From positions 1 through 38,356 of the forward strand of contig CAIQUX010000027.1 of NCBI GenBank assembly GCA_903875055.1: a stretch of DNA of 38,356 bases. The letters run 5' to 3'. The notes below the pieces were generated by a model that was given only the letters and a program-made list of their open reading frames with translations, did no database searches and was not told where the DNA came from. This stretch comes from an uncultured Bacteroidota bacterium. Lineage in GTDB: Bacteria > Bacteroidota > Bacteroidia > Chitinophagales > Chitinophagaceae. The translations under genes were made by a program, and so were the position numbers. Below, piece by piece: positions 22,608 through 30,630 of the stretch (position 1 is its first letter; every line of letters starts with the position of its first letter).

Positions 22608-24026
22608 ATGCAACAATATCTAGAGCAATATTTCGGTAAGGAAAATATTCTGTCAGTCGAACCTCTGGCACAAGCCGGATCTAACCGAAAATATTACCGT
22701 GTATTCTCCGGCGATAAAACGTTCATTGCCTGCGAAAGTTCTAATACGGAAGAGAATGAATCGTTCTTTTATTTCACCGAGTTTTTTAAGCAAAACGGAT
22801 CGCCTGTCCCTCAACTTCTGCAGATCAGTAAGGACCGAAAAAAATATATTCAGGAAGATGTTGGTGACGAATCTCTATTGGATGTCGTATTGAGAGAAGG
22901 GTATACAGAAGCAGTTAAAGAACTATACAAAAAATCGCTCTCCGCACTCGTCAACATGCAATTGACAGGTGGATTGGAACTTGATTTTACAAAATGTTAT
23001 TCATCGTCTTCATTCGACAAGAATGCTGTCTTGGCTGATTTAAATTACTTCAAATACTTTTTTCTTGATCTGCATAAGATCGATTATAATAAAGCCAAAT
23101 TGATGGCCGACTTTGAAAAATTATCAAAAAGCATTGGACAAATTGGCCCTCTCTATTTCATGTATCGCGATTTTCAGGGAAGGAATATCATCATAAAAGA
23201 ACAAGAGCCACACTTCATAGATTATCAGGGTGGCATGAAAGGTCCTTTGCAATATGATGTGGCCTCACTTTTGTGGCAGGCCAAAGCCCAATTGCCGTTT
23301 GATTGGAAAACCGAATTGTATGCGCATTACAAACATGAACTGAGAAGTAAGATCCAGGTCGAAGAAAAAATGTTTGATGACGGTTATTCATCCATCGTAT
23401 TGGTTCGTTTACTGCAGGTGTTAGGTTCATACGGGTTAAGGGGCATCATCGAACGACGCGCCCATTTCCTGAGTAGTATCCCCTTGGGACTGGCCAATGT
23501 CAATGAATGGCGTTCACGATTTTCATTGGAAGGTTATGATGAATTGAATCATGTTCTCGTAGCGATGGAGGAACAGATCACTGAACATCAGATCGGTGTG
23601 GTGAAAAAATATGCAGAGAATAAACTCAGTATCCTGGTTCAAAGCTTTTCTTACAAGCAAGGGATTCCTGTGGATGAAAGCGGAAATGGTGGCGGCTTTG
23701 TTTTTGATTGTCGCGGCATCCTGAATCCCGGGCGGTTTGAGGAGTATAAGAAAAGTACGGGCAGAGACCGGTCCGTTATTCAATTTTTAGAATCAAAAAC
23801 CAAGGTTCATGAGTTTCTTCAACATGTGAAAGGCATCATTGATATTTCTGTTGACGATTATCTGAATCGCGGATTTGAAAACCTGATGATCAGTTTCGGT
23901 TGTACAGGCGGTCAGCACCGATCGGTTTATTGTACCGATGCGATAGCCAAACATCTGAAAGAAAAATATGGTATTGATGCTACAGTCAGGCATATCGTGC
24001 AGGATGCCAAAGACTGGGTCAACTAA
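22608..24026 (+). CDS. APH-fold sugar kinase (AmgK-like) fused to a RapZ C-terminal domain
   Basis: A 472-residue two-domain cytoplasmic protein. Residues about 1-330 form an aminoglycoside-phosphotransferase-type kinase: AGSNRKYYRV in the ATP lobe, YRDFQGRNIII as catalytic loop and FIDYQGGMKGPLQYD as metal site. The fold and motifs recall AmgK, the MurNAc/GlcNAc anomeric kinase of cell-wall recycling. Residues about 355-472 match the C-terminal half of RapZ (YKQGIPVD, FVFDCRGILNPG, GCTGGQHRSVY), the half that binds glucosamine-6-phosphate in E. coli RapZ. The P-loop half of RapZ is missing. A MurU-type nucleotidyltransferase partner is not adjacent. The promoter box ends 4 nt before the ATG. 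Confidence 0.88.
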   Translation: MQQYLEQYFGKENILSVEPLAQAGSNRKYYRVFSGDKTFIACESSNTEENESFFYFTEFFKQNGSPVPQLLQISKDRKKYIQEDVGDESLLDVVLREGYTEAVKELYKKSLSALVNMQLTGGLELDFTKCYSSSSFDKNAVLADLNYFKYFFLDLHKIDYNKAKLMADFEKLSKSIGQIGPLYFMYRDFQGRNIIIKEQEPHFIDYQGGMKGPLQYDVASLLWQAKAQLPFDWKTELYAHYKHELRSKIQVEEKMFDDGYSSIVLVRLLQVLGSYGLRGIIERRAHFLSSIPLGLANVNEWRSRFSLEGYDELNHVLVAMEEQITEHQIGVVKKYAENKLSILVQSFSYKQGIPVDESGNGGGFVFDCRGILNPGRFEEYKKSTGRDRSVIQFLESKTKVHEFLQHVKGIIDISVDDYLNRGFENLMISFGCTGGQHRSVYCTDAIAKHLKEKYGIDATVRHIVQDAKDWVN

Positions 24027-24033
24027 TAAAAAA

Positions 24034-24055
24034 ACTCAACCGTTCAAGGTTGAGT
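24034..24055 (-). terminator. intrinsic terminator for the outer-membrane barrel gene
   Basis: ACTCAACC-6-GGTTGAGT is a perfect 8-bp stem (24034-24041 / 24048-24055). Read on the minus strand it is followed at once by seven T, the standard Rho-independent form, and it lies 25 bp after the stop of the minus-strand gene at 24080. On the plus strand there is no T-run after it, so it serves the minus-strand gene. Confidence 0.85.
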
Positions 24056-24079
24056 GTAAGAATTTCAATGAATGTCTGT

Positions 24080-24862
24080 TTAGAATTTGAATCCAAGATT
24101 CAAGCCAAAGCCGCGAAAACCTAATGAATTGTACTTCCCGCTGATATTACCGCCATTGGCATTTACAACGTAATTAATATTTTTAAAGCTGTTCGAAAGA
24201 TCCTTGATTTCCTGCAGGTTACTTCGTACATCCTGCTGATCAGTAGCCGTCATAGTCTTGGTTGAGGTGACATCAAGTTTGATATTCGTGCTTCCGTATT
24301 GAAACCCAATGATATACCAATCCAAGGTTACCATTTTGCCAAGATTGAATTGCGTCCCTATCATCAGACCACCAATATAGGACGAGAGATTGCCTTTGGC
24401 AGACACATGTTGCTTTACGCCATTCCCATCTGTATAATCAACCGGTAAATCTAAACCTATAGTCCTGTATCTGAAATAAGGGGCCAGGTAAAAGCCTTTG
24501 CCTGCATGCTTAGGGTAAAATCTGAATTCAGGTGTGATAGCCAGACTATTCGCTTTCCAATCAGACAGATGAACAGAATCTGAATTTGAATTGGAATTTG
24601 AATTGGCCAGATTGTCAATCGTTTTGGTATAAGCTAACGAACCTTTCGGCATAAATCTTACACCGCATGAAACCGATATTTTGTTGCCTAAGACACGTTC
24701 GTATTGCAATGAAATATTTTTATACGCGAGCGAACTGATGTTGATCTTTACTATATTAGGTCTTGCCATCGGATCGTAATCGGATCCGCTGCTTCGTTGT
24801 GCAAAAAGGCTTATAGATTGTGCAGTCATCAAGAGAGCTGCGAAAAGGATTTTCTTTTTCAT
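24080..24862 (-). CDS. outer-membrane beta-barrel protein (DUF3575-like)
   Basis: A 260-residue exported protein with signal peptide MKKKILFAALLMTAQSISLFAQ. The rest alternates in short amphipathic strands (KNISLQYERVLGNKISVS, GKGFYLAPYFRYRTIG) and ends in Phe (GLNLGFKF), the usual outer-membrane barrel terminus. Around residues 87-96 is a NSNSNSNSDS tract coded by a 12-bp repeated pattern, probably a surface loop. No ligand or function is apparent. An exact promoter box lies at 24882-24889 and a terminator follows at 24034-24055, so it is a single-gene transcript. Confidence 0.75.
   Translation of the reverse strand: MKKKILFAALLMTAQSISLFAQRSSGSDYDPMARPNIVKINISSLAYKNISLQYERVLGNKISVSCGVRFMPKGSLAYTKTIDNLANSNSNSNSDSVHLSDWKANSLAITPEFRFYPKHAGKGFYLAPYFRYRTIGLDLPVDYTDGNGVKQHVSAKGNLSSYIGGLMIGTQFNLGKMVTLDWYIIGFQYGSTNIKLDVTSTKTMTATDQQDVRSNLQEIKDLSNSFKNINYVVNANGGNISGKYNSLGFRGFGLNLGFKF
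24575..24604. repeat. short in-frame 12-bp repeat coding NSNSNSNSDS
   Basis: On the minus strand AATTCAAATTCC-like units repeat within the barrel gene and encode an Asn-Ser tract in a probable surface loop. Length could vary between strains by slippage in 12-bp steps, which would keep frame. Confidence 0.5.
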
Positions 24863-24881
24863 ATTCTTCGTTTTGTTTCGA

Positions 24882-24889
24882 CAAATATA
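24882..24889 (-). promoter_or_regulatory. -7 promoter box for the barrel gene
   Basis: Minus-strand TATATTTG, an exact TAnnTTTG match, 19 nt before the ATG at 24862. Confidence 0.5.
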
Positions 24890-24926
24890 GTTCCCGTGTT
24901 TTGAATTCTATCACTCATCCGACCAA

Positions 24927-27900
24927 TTATTTCCTGTATCGGGAAGCCACACCTAATGCATTATAGATATACTCCTGTGCATGTTCACGCACATTCAGCT
25001 TGTTGATCATCTTGTTTTCAGCAGTCGGGTACGTGCGGTTCGATAAGAAAATGAATAACAATTCATGTTGTGGATCGGCCCATACGCTGGTGCCGGTAAA
25101 TCCCTGATGGCCGAATGTTGACAAGGATGCATTATCAGGACAAGGGCTTGATTTGCCAGGTGTGGGTTCTGGTTTGTCGAATCCTAATCCGCGTCGGCTG
25201 ATACCCGAGTTTCTTGCAGTGAACAGATCGACTGTAGCTTTTTGAAAATAGCGTTTCCCACTATACACACCACCGTTCATCAACATTTGAAAGATGACAC
25301 CCAAATCATTGGCTGAAGTGAAAAGGCCAGCATGACCAGAGACACCACCAAACATGGCCGCCGCCATATCATGTACATTTCCTTGTAGAGTCTGATATCT
25401 GAAATATTGATCGATTTCCGACGGCGCAATATCTTTTCCTGCCAAATTACGTCTCGGTAAATAGGCTGTGTTGGTAAGCCCTAAGGGATTATAAAATTCA
25501 TCATTCACATACACACTCAGCGATTTATCCGTTAATCGTTCCACCACTTTCTGAAGTAAAATAAAATCCAGATCACTATACACATATTTGCCTTCGTTCT
25601 CAAGTGGTGACGTGAGAATGCGGTTCCACATCGTATCGATCCAATCGCTTCGCATGAATAAATCGGGTGCAACGATCACGTTGAATTTTCCTGAAGGGGT
25701 CTTGCTATAGATATCGGCTTTAGGATGACCTGTACTATCGAGCGTCTCTTTATAAAAAGGAATCCATGCTTTTAATCCGGCCTGATGAGTCAGGATATCT
25801 TTAATCTTAAGATGTTCCTTATCGGTACCTTTTGTTATTGGTAAAAAAGTTCCTAATGATTCATTGAGATCGATCTTGCCTTGTTCATACAATTTCATCA
25901 TGGCAAGTGTCGTGGCAGCCACTTTGGTTACCGAAGCAATATCATAAATGGTATTGATGTCGACCGGCGTCTTTTTTGTTTCATCTGTAAAGCCAAAAGG
26001 TTTATCATAAAAAACTTTCCCTTCTTTCGCCACTAAAATGCGACATCCCGGAAACGCTCCCGACTTGATAGCTGACTCGATGAATTCATCCAGTTTATCA
26101 AGTTCCTTGTTGTTTACACCCAATGCATTCGGACTCACACAACATTGTAATGGATAATCGTGTGCGAATTTCACCGGAACTATTTTTTCGACAGTGACAT
26201 CCTTATTTTGCTTTGAAAATAAAGTGCTGTCGGCCACTTCACCAAGATTGGTAGTGATCGAACGGATACCATCACCCGCTTTATAATTGGCGCAGACGGT
26301 CACCGGCAATCTTCCCTTCGCTTTCAGTTGACCGGTAAGGATTTTCGCTGCGGCAATTTGTGTTTCTTCAGATTCGTCGTAGGTGACCATCATCCCTTCA
26401 TTCTCACAGAAATTCTTCATGGCATATGGATTACCGAATAAGACCATGATGCTCTTTTTAGTCTTGGTGAGTTCGGTAATCATATCAAGTTCATTTTGCG
26501 TTATACCGAAATTTTTCCCTGGATAACCGGTCAGGTTATGTATGCCGATAATTAGTATGTCGGCCGCTTTGATTTTCTTATAAAACGACTTTGTATGTTT
26601 TTCTTCGGCAGTAGGAGCAAAAAGTATCTGCTTCACACCGGCATCGGTCAGGGCTCTGGTGAAAGCGCTTTCAGAGGTGGTACCGATTCCTACATACGCA
26701 ATATCTGCTCCGGCATTTCGTTTGATCTTATCAATCATCTGGTTGGGATCATTGAGTAAGGTGATGGCGGCTTCAGCCATCTGTTGACGTAAAGTACTCA
26801 CATAACGGTTCAGGTCTTCATTCAGATTGGAAGTACTGATGGTATCATGTTTGTATAGCCCTGCATTATATTTTGCCTCCAAAATCTTTTTCACACTTTC
26901 TTCTAATCTTGCCTCCGGAACTTGACCATCCGCAATCGCTTGTCGTATCTTTTCGACACCGGTCGGTACATCCTGTGAAAAGAGAAGGACATCGTTGCCG
27001 GCGGCAAAAGCCTTCAGGTCGATTTCGCCGGGTGAATAGTATTTGGCAATGCCATCCATGTTCAAGGCATCGGTAAAGATCAGACCTTTGAATCCCATTT
27101 TTTGTTTCAATAATTGTGTTACCGCTTTATCGGAGAGGGTCGTAGGCGTATGCTCTCTATCGTCGATAGCTGGTATCTGCAAATGGGCTACCATGACAGA
27201 TTGCAGTCCGTTTACAATCAATTTGTTGAAAGGATAAAATTCAAGCGCTTCGAGTTCAGGAATGGTTTTTTTTATTTCGGGAAGATCTTTATGTGAGTCT
27301 ACGTCTGTGTCGCCATGACCGGGAAAATGTTTGGCACAGGCCATCACGCCATTATCCTGCAAACCACGCATATATTGCAAACCATAATTGGCCACCTTAT
27401 TCTTATTCTCTCCGAATGACCGGAAATTGATAACCGGGTTATTGGGATTATTATTGATATCGATGACCGGTGCGAAATCGACATGTACACCCATCCGTAC
27501 ACATTGGTTTGCAATGGCACTTCCCATCTTGTAGACCAGGGTACTGTCGGTCATGGCTCCCATCATCAGCTGTCGGGGAAAATCGCGAACACCTGTCAAC
27601 CGCATACCCAATCCCCATTCGGCATCCATCCCGATCATGAGGGGCACCTTACTCATCCTTTGATAGTGATTACATTGTTCGGCTTGTACCAGCGGTGTAC
27701 CTTGCATGAAAATCAATCCGCCGATACCGTTTTCGTTGATCAGTTTTTCCATCAGAGGCTGATTATATTTCTCACCACCTGAATAGGCCGCAATCATAAA
27801 CAATTGTCCGATCTTTTGAGTTAGCGACATTGAATTATATACACTATCGACCCAGACACGTTTGGCAGAAGCCATAGCAGGAAGTGGAACTGAATTGTTA

Positions 27901-27971
27901 GCTGGTTGCGCCATGACTTGATGCATTAGACAAAGCAGAACGAGTAATGACAGCAGAAACTTTTGCGGCAT
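24927..27971 (-). CDS. GH3 beta-N-acetylglucosaminidase (NagZ-like) fused to a class C beta-lactamase/serine-hydrolase domain
   Basis: A 1014-residue exported fusion. Signal peptide: MPQKFLLSLLVLLCLMHQVMA. The GH3 domain (about 30-380) carries KHFPGHGDTDVDSH, the NagZ-type signature with the Asp-His pair, and IFTDALNMDGI. A GH3 C-terminal-like region (about 390-560) follows. The second enzyme domain (about 610-1000) is a penicillin-binding-protein/AmpC-type hydrolase: SVTK (SxxK serine), a YSD segment in place of YxN, and HQGFTGT as HxG. The combination suggests cleavage of GlcNAc-anhydroMurNAc or muropeptides plus peptide hydrolysis in the periplasm. The architecture is known in Bacteroidota. 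The track's TTG at 27977 is replaced by the ATG at 27971; the promoter box is 16 nt upstream. Confidence 0.92.
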   Translation of the reverse strand: MPQKFLLSLLVLLCLMHQVMAQPANNSVPLPAMASAKRVWVDSVYNSMSLTQKIGQLFMIAAYSGGEKYNQPLMEKLINENGIGGLIFMQGTPLVQAEQCNHYQRMSKVPLMIGMDAEWGLGMRLTGVRDFPRQLMMGAMTDSTLVYKMGSAIANQCVRMGVHVDFAPVIDINNNPNNPVINFRSFGENKNKVANYGLQYMRGLQDNGVMACAKHFPGHGDTDVDSHKDLPEIKKTIPELEALEFYPFNKLIVNGLQSVMVAHLQIPAIDDREHTPTTLSDKAVTQLLKQKMGFKGLIFTDALNMDGIAKYYSPGEIDLKAFAAGNDVLLFSQDVPTGVEKIRQAIADGQVPEARLEESVKKILEAKYNAGLYKHDTISTSNLNEDLNRYVSTLRQQMAEAAITLLNDPNQMIDKIKRNAGADIAYVGIGTTSESAFTRALTDAGVKQILFAPTAEEKHTKSFYKKIKAADILIIGIHNLTGYPGKNFGITQNELDMITELTKTKKSIMVLFGNPYAMKNFCENEGMMVTYDESEETQIAAAKILTGQLKAKGRLPVTVCANYKAGDGIRSITTNLGEVADSTLFSKQNKDVTVEKIVPVKFAHDYPLQCCVSPNALGVNNKELDKLDEFIESAIKSGAFPGCRILVAKEGKVFYDKPFGFTDETKKTPVDINTIYDIASVTKVAATTLAMMKLYEQGKIDLNESLGTFLPITKGTDKEHLKIKDILTHQAGLKAWIPFYKETLDSTGHPKADIYSKTPSGKFNVIVAPDLFMRSDWIDTMWNRILTSPLENEGKYVYSDLDFILLQKVVERLTDKSLSVYVNDEFYNPLGLTNTAYLPRRNLAGKDIAPSEIDQYFRYQTLQGNVHDMAAAMFGGVSGHAGLFTSANDLGVIFQMLMNGGVYSGKRYFQKATVDLFTARNSGISRRGLGFDKPEPTPGKSSPCPDNASLSTFGHQGFTGTSVWADPQHELLFIFLSNRTYPTAENKMINKLNVREHAQEYIYNALGVASRYRK

Positions 27972-27987
27972 GAGCAAGTGATTTGCC

Positions 27988-27995
27988 CAAATTTA
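27988..27995 (-). promoter_or_regulatory. -7 promoter box for the GH3/beta-lactamase gene
   Basis: Minus-strand TAAATTTG matches TAnnTTTG and lies 16 nt before the ATG at 27971, so the expected leader is about 10 nt. Confidence 0.45.
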
Positions 27996-28114
27996 GTTTT
28001 TATTGTTGATTCGGAAAAACTGTGTTGAATCCGTTTGAAAATTGATTTGGACAGGTGAAAAAGACTCTCTTTAAAAAAGTGGGAATGAATGAAGCGTCGA
28101 GGTGCTTAATGGCT

Positions 28115-28122
28115 TACTTTTG
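28115..28122 (+). promoter_or_regulatory. -7 promoter box for the second barrel gene
   Basis: TACTTTTG matches TAnnTTTG exactly. It lies within the 5' extension of the ORF track (28102) and 15 nt before the ATG at 28138, so it supports that ATG as the start. Confidence 0.5.
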
Positions 28123-28137
28123 AAAAAAATTAGTGAT

Positions 28138-28713
28138 ATGAAAAAGATACTCATTGCTCTGTTAATTTGTTCGTCAGCCCTGACTTCGATGGCGCAACCC
28201 GGAAGTTCATCCCTAGTCATTAAAAAAGAGTATGGCAAGAATATCCTGGCATTCAATCCTGTTCATCTGATTGCGAGTGATTTTGTAGGTGTAGGTTTTT
28301 CGTACGAACGATTGGTCAACAATTATCTGGGCTTGAAAATACCGGTGATGCTGGCAATCAACAATAATTATTTCAATGTCGGTATAGAAGCCAAATTGTA
28401 TCCGGCTAAGAATACTGGTCCGGTGAAATATGCGATCGCTCCTGCCATCATGTTGGGCATCGGTGAAAACAAGTATCAGACCTATAATTATGTAGGAAGT
28501 AATTATGTGCGAACAGATGTTGTTGAAAAGGCGTCGCATTTCGGATTCCTGTTGAACCAGACCTTGAACGTAACAATCACCCGTCAATTCTTTATCGGTC
28601 TTGATGGTGGCTTGGGTATCAATTATTATGATGAAAAAGCTAAAAACAACAACTCGAATAACAACCTGAGCTTTTTAGCCCAATTACATATTGGTATGGG
28701 TTACCGATTCTAA
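28138..28713 (+). CDS. small outer-membrane beta-barrel protein
   Basis: A 191-residue exported protein: signal peptide MKKILIALLICSSALTSMAQ, then eight or so amphipathic strands (ILAFNPVHLIASDFVGVGFSYERL, YFNVGIEAKLYPAK, FGFLLNQTLNVTI) and a C-terminal Phe after GMGYRF, typical of outer-membrane barrels. A NNNSNNN loop is near the end. It resembles the 24080 gene in type (signal peptide, LYPAK/FYPK strand, terminal F) but is shorter; whether they are homologous I cannot tell. Function unknown. The start is set by the promoter box at 28115-28122. Confidence 0.7.
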   Translation: MKKILIALLICSSALTSMAQPGSSSLVIKKEYGKNILAFNPVHLIASDFVGVGFSYERLVNNYLGLKIPVMLAINNNYFNVGIEAKLYPAKNTGPVKYAIAPAIMLGIGENKYQTYNYVGSNYVRTDVVEKASHFGFLLNQTLNVTITRQFFIGLDGGLGINYYDEKAKNNNSNNNLSFLAQLHIGMGYRF

Positions 28714-28809
28714 GATTCTTCAGACAGAAGCCTCAACATTAGCAAGTAACCATTTGGATGAATAAGACAATCATTTGTCTGATGTATATATTTTTCAACA
28801 TGAATACTA

Positions 28810-28817
28810 TACTTTTG
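28810..28817 (+). promoter_or_regulatory. -7 promoter box for mtgA
   Basis: TACTTTTG, an exact match. A transcript starting about 7 nt downstream would exclude the TTG at 28819 and leave GTG at 28843 as the first sensible start. Confidence 0.45.
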
Positions 28818-28842
28818 TTTGCAATACTTAACTTCTACTTTC

Positions 28843-29544
28843 GTGGCTAAACCTTCGCGCTTGTCGGCTTTTTTTAAAAAAGTAAAAAAAATAATCCTTC
28901 TTCTTTTCTTCGCGAATCTCGCGTTTATCATACTCACAAAATGGATCGACACACCTGTCACCACCGTGATGATAAGTTCATTACTTCGTGGCAATGGACT
29001 TGAACGTGATTATATCAGCTATGATGACATGGGACGAAATTGCAAACTGGCAGTCATCTGCAGCGAAGACCAGTTGTTTCCTGAACATAACGGGTTTGAC
29101 TGGAGCGCCATCAAAAAGGCCATGAAGTATAACGAGAATCCTAAACACAAAAAGGTCAGAGGAGCCAGCACCATTTCGCAACAAACGGCCAAGAATGTTT
29201 TTCTCTGGAACGGACGAGATTGGTTCAGAAAAGGACTGGAAGTCTATCACACCTTCATGATCGAATTGATCTGGCGTAAGAAACGGATATTGGAAACCTA
29301 CCTGAATGTGGCCGAAATGGGTAAAGGTATATTCGGCATTCAAGCCGCTGCCCAGCATTATTTTCATAAGGATGCCAGGAATCTGACAAAAAGTGAAGCC
29401 GCCTGGATTGCTGCTATTCTTCCCAGCCCGGTCAGGTATAGCATAGCCAATCCTTCATCATTGATAGTAAGAAGGCATAACTGGATTGTTTCACAAATGA
29501 ATAATCTGGATGATGATCCCGAGATTATGAATTTGATTAATTAG
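28843..29544 (+). CDS. mtgA: monofunctional biosynthetic peptidoglycan transglycosylase
   Basis: GT51 glycosyltransferase that polymerises lipid II into glycan strands at the inner membrane, without a transpeptidase domain. One N-terminal helix (about 16-34) anchors it. GT51 motifs are complete: CSEDQLFPEHNGFDW with the catalytic Glu, GASTISQQTAKNVFLW, and KRILETYLNVAEMGKGIFG. The ORF track's TTG start at 28819 is too close to the promoter box; GTG at 28843 gives MAKPSRLSAFFKKVKK and a 233-residue product. It precedes asd by 55 bp on the same strand. Confidence 0.93.
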   Translation: MAKPSRLSAFFKKVKKIILLLFFANLAFIILTKWIDTPVTTVMISSLLRGNGLERDYISYDDMGRNCKLAVICSEDQLFPEHNGFDWSAIKKAMKYNENPKHKKVRGASTISQQTAKNVFLWNGRDWFRKGLEVYHTFMIELIWRKKRILETYLNVAEMGKGIFGIQAAAQHYFHKDARNLTKSEAAWIAAILPSPVRYSIANPSSLIVRRHNWIVSQMNNLDDDPEIMNLIN

Positions 29545-29599
29545 TTTTGTCGCTTCACATAAGCTGTTATATTTTAACGGTTAAACACAATTTTTTCGA

Positions 29600-30589
29600 A
29601 TGAAAATCGCAGTAGTAGGTGCTACCGGATTGGTAGGCACCAAAATGTTACAAGTATTGGAGGAACGCAAATTTCCGGTGACTGAATTGATTCCAGTCGC
29701 TTCCGAAAAATCAATCGGTAAGGAAGTCGACTTTGCCGGTAAGAAATATAAGGTGGTTTCCTATCAGGATGCCATTGCCATGAAACCGTCTATAGCCATC
29801 TTTTCAGCGGGTGGAAATACCTCACTAGCCTTGGCGCCCTTATTTGCTGAAGCGGGTATTACAGTCATCGATAATTCGTCGGCATGGCGAATGAATCCGA
29901 ACAACAAGTTGGTGGTACCCGAAGTGAATGGGAATGAATTGATAGCTACAGATAAGATCATTGCGAATCCCAATTGTTCGACCATACAGATGGTGATGGT
30001 ATTGAAACCTTTGCACGACAGATATAAGATCAAACGGGTGGTGGTTTCTACCTATCAATCAGTGACAGGTACGGGTGTGAAGGCTGTTACCCAGTTGCAA
30101 AACGAACGCAATAATATCGAAGGTGAAAAAGTGTATCCATATACCATAGACCTTAATATCATTCCGCAGATCGACGTGTTTACCGATAACGGGTACACCA
30201 AGGAAGAGATGAAGATGGTGAATGAAACCAAGAAGATCATGCATGACGATTCGATCATGGTTACAGCTACTTGCGTGCGTCTGCCGGTGATGGGAGGCCA
30301 TAGTGAAAGCGTGAACATTGAATTCGAAGAAGAGTTCGATCTGTATGATGTGAAGAAGTTATTGGCAGATTTTGACGGTGTGACTGTGGTTGACGATATA
30401 CAGCACCTCAAATATCCTATGCCTTTGGATGCCCATGACAAGGATGATGTCTTTGTCGGCAGGATACGTCGTGATGAAACGCAACCTAAAACCTTGAATT
30501 GCTGGATCGTGTCGGATAATTTACGTAAAGGTGCAGCCACCAATGCCATTCAGATTGCTGAATATCTGCTTGCCAACGGCATGGTTTAA
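29600..30589 (+). CDS. asd: aspartate-semialdehyde dehydrogenase
   Basis: NADPH enzyme that reduces aspartyl phosphate to the semialdehyde, precursor of lysine, diaminopimelate, threonine and methionine. The 329-residue protein has GATGLVGTKM at the cofactor site, catalytic Cys126 in NPNCSTIQM, and GGHSESVNIEFEEEF near the active-site His. Length is normal. It is co-directional with mtgA. Diaminopimelate supply links it to peptidoglycan synthesis, but that proximity may be accidental. Confidence 0.96.
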   Translation: MKIAVVGATGLVGTKMLQVLEERKFPVTELIPVASEKSIGKEVDFAGKKYKVVSYQDAIAMKPSIAIFSAGGNTSLALAPLFAEAGITVIDNSSAWRMNPNNKLVVPEVNGNELIATDKIIANPNCSTIQMVMVLKPLHDRYKIKRVVVSTYQSVTGTGVKAVTQLQNERNNIEGEKVYPYTIDLNIIPQIDVFTDNGYTKEEMKMVNETKKIMHDDSIMVTATCVRLPVMGGHSESVNIEFEEEFDLYDVKKLLADFDGVTVVDDIQHLKYPMPLDAHDKDDVFVGRIRRDETQPKTLNCWIVSDNLRKGAATNAIQIAEYLLANGMV

Positions 30590-30630
30590 TACATGGTTCA
30601 ATAGTTGTGAATGGATTTGAAAAGCAATGC

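Noticed and set aside
30055-30549. 164-residue minus-strand ORF inside asd
   Set aside because: Ser-rich antisense shadow, no domain, and asd is complete.
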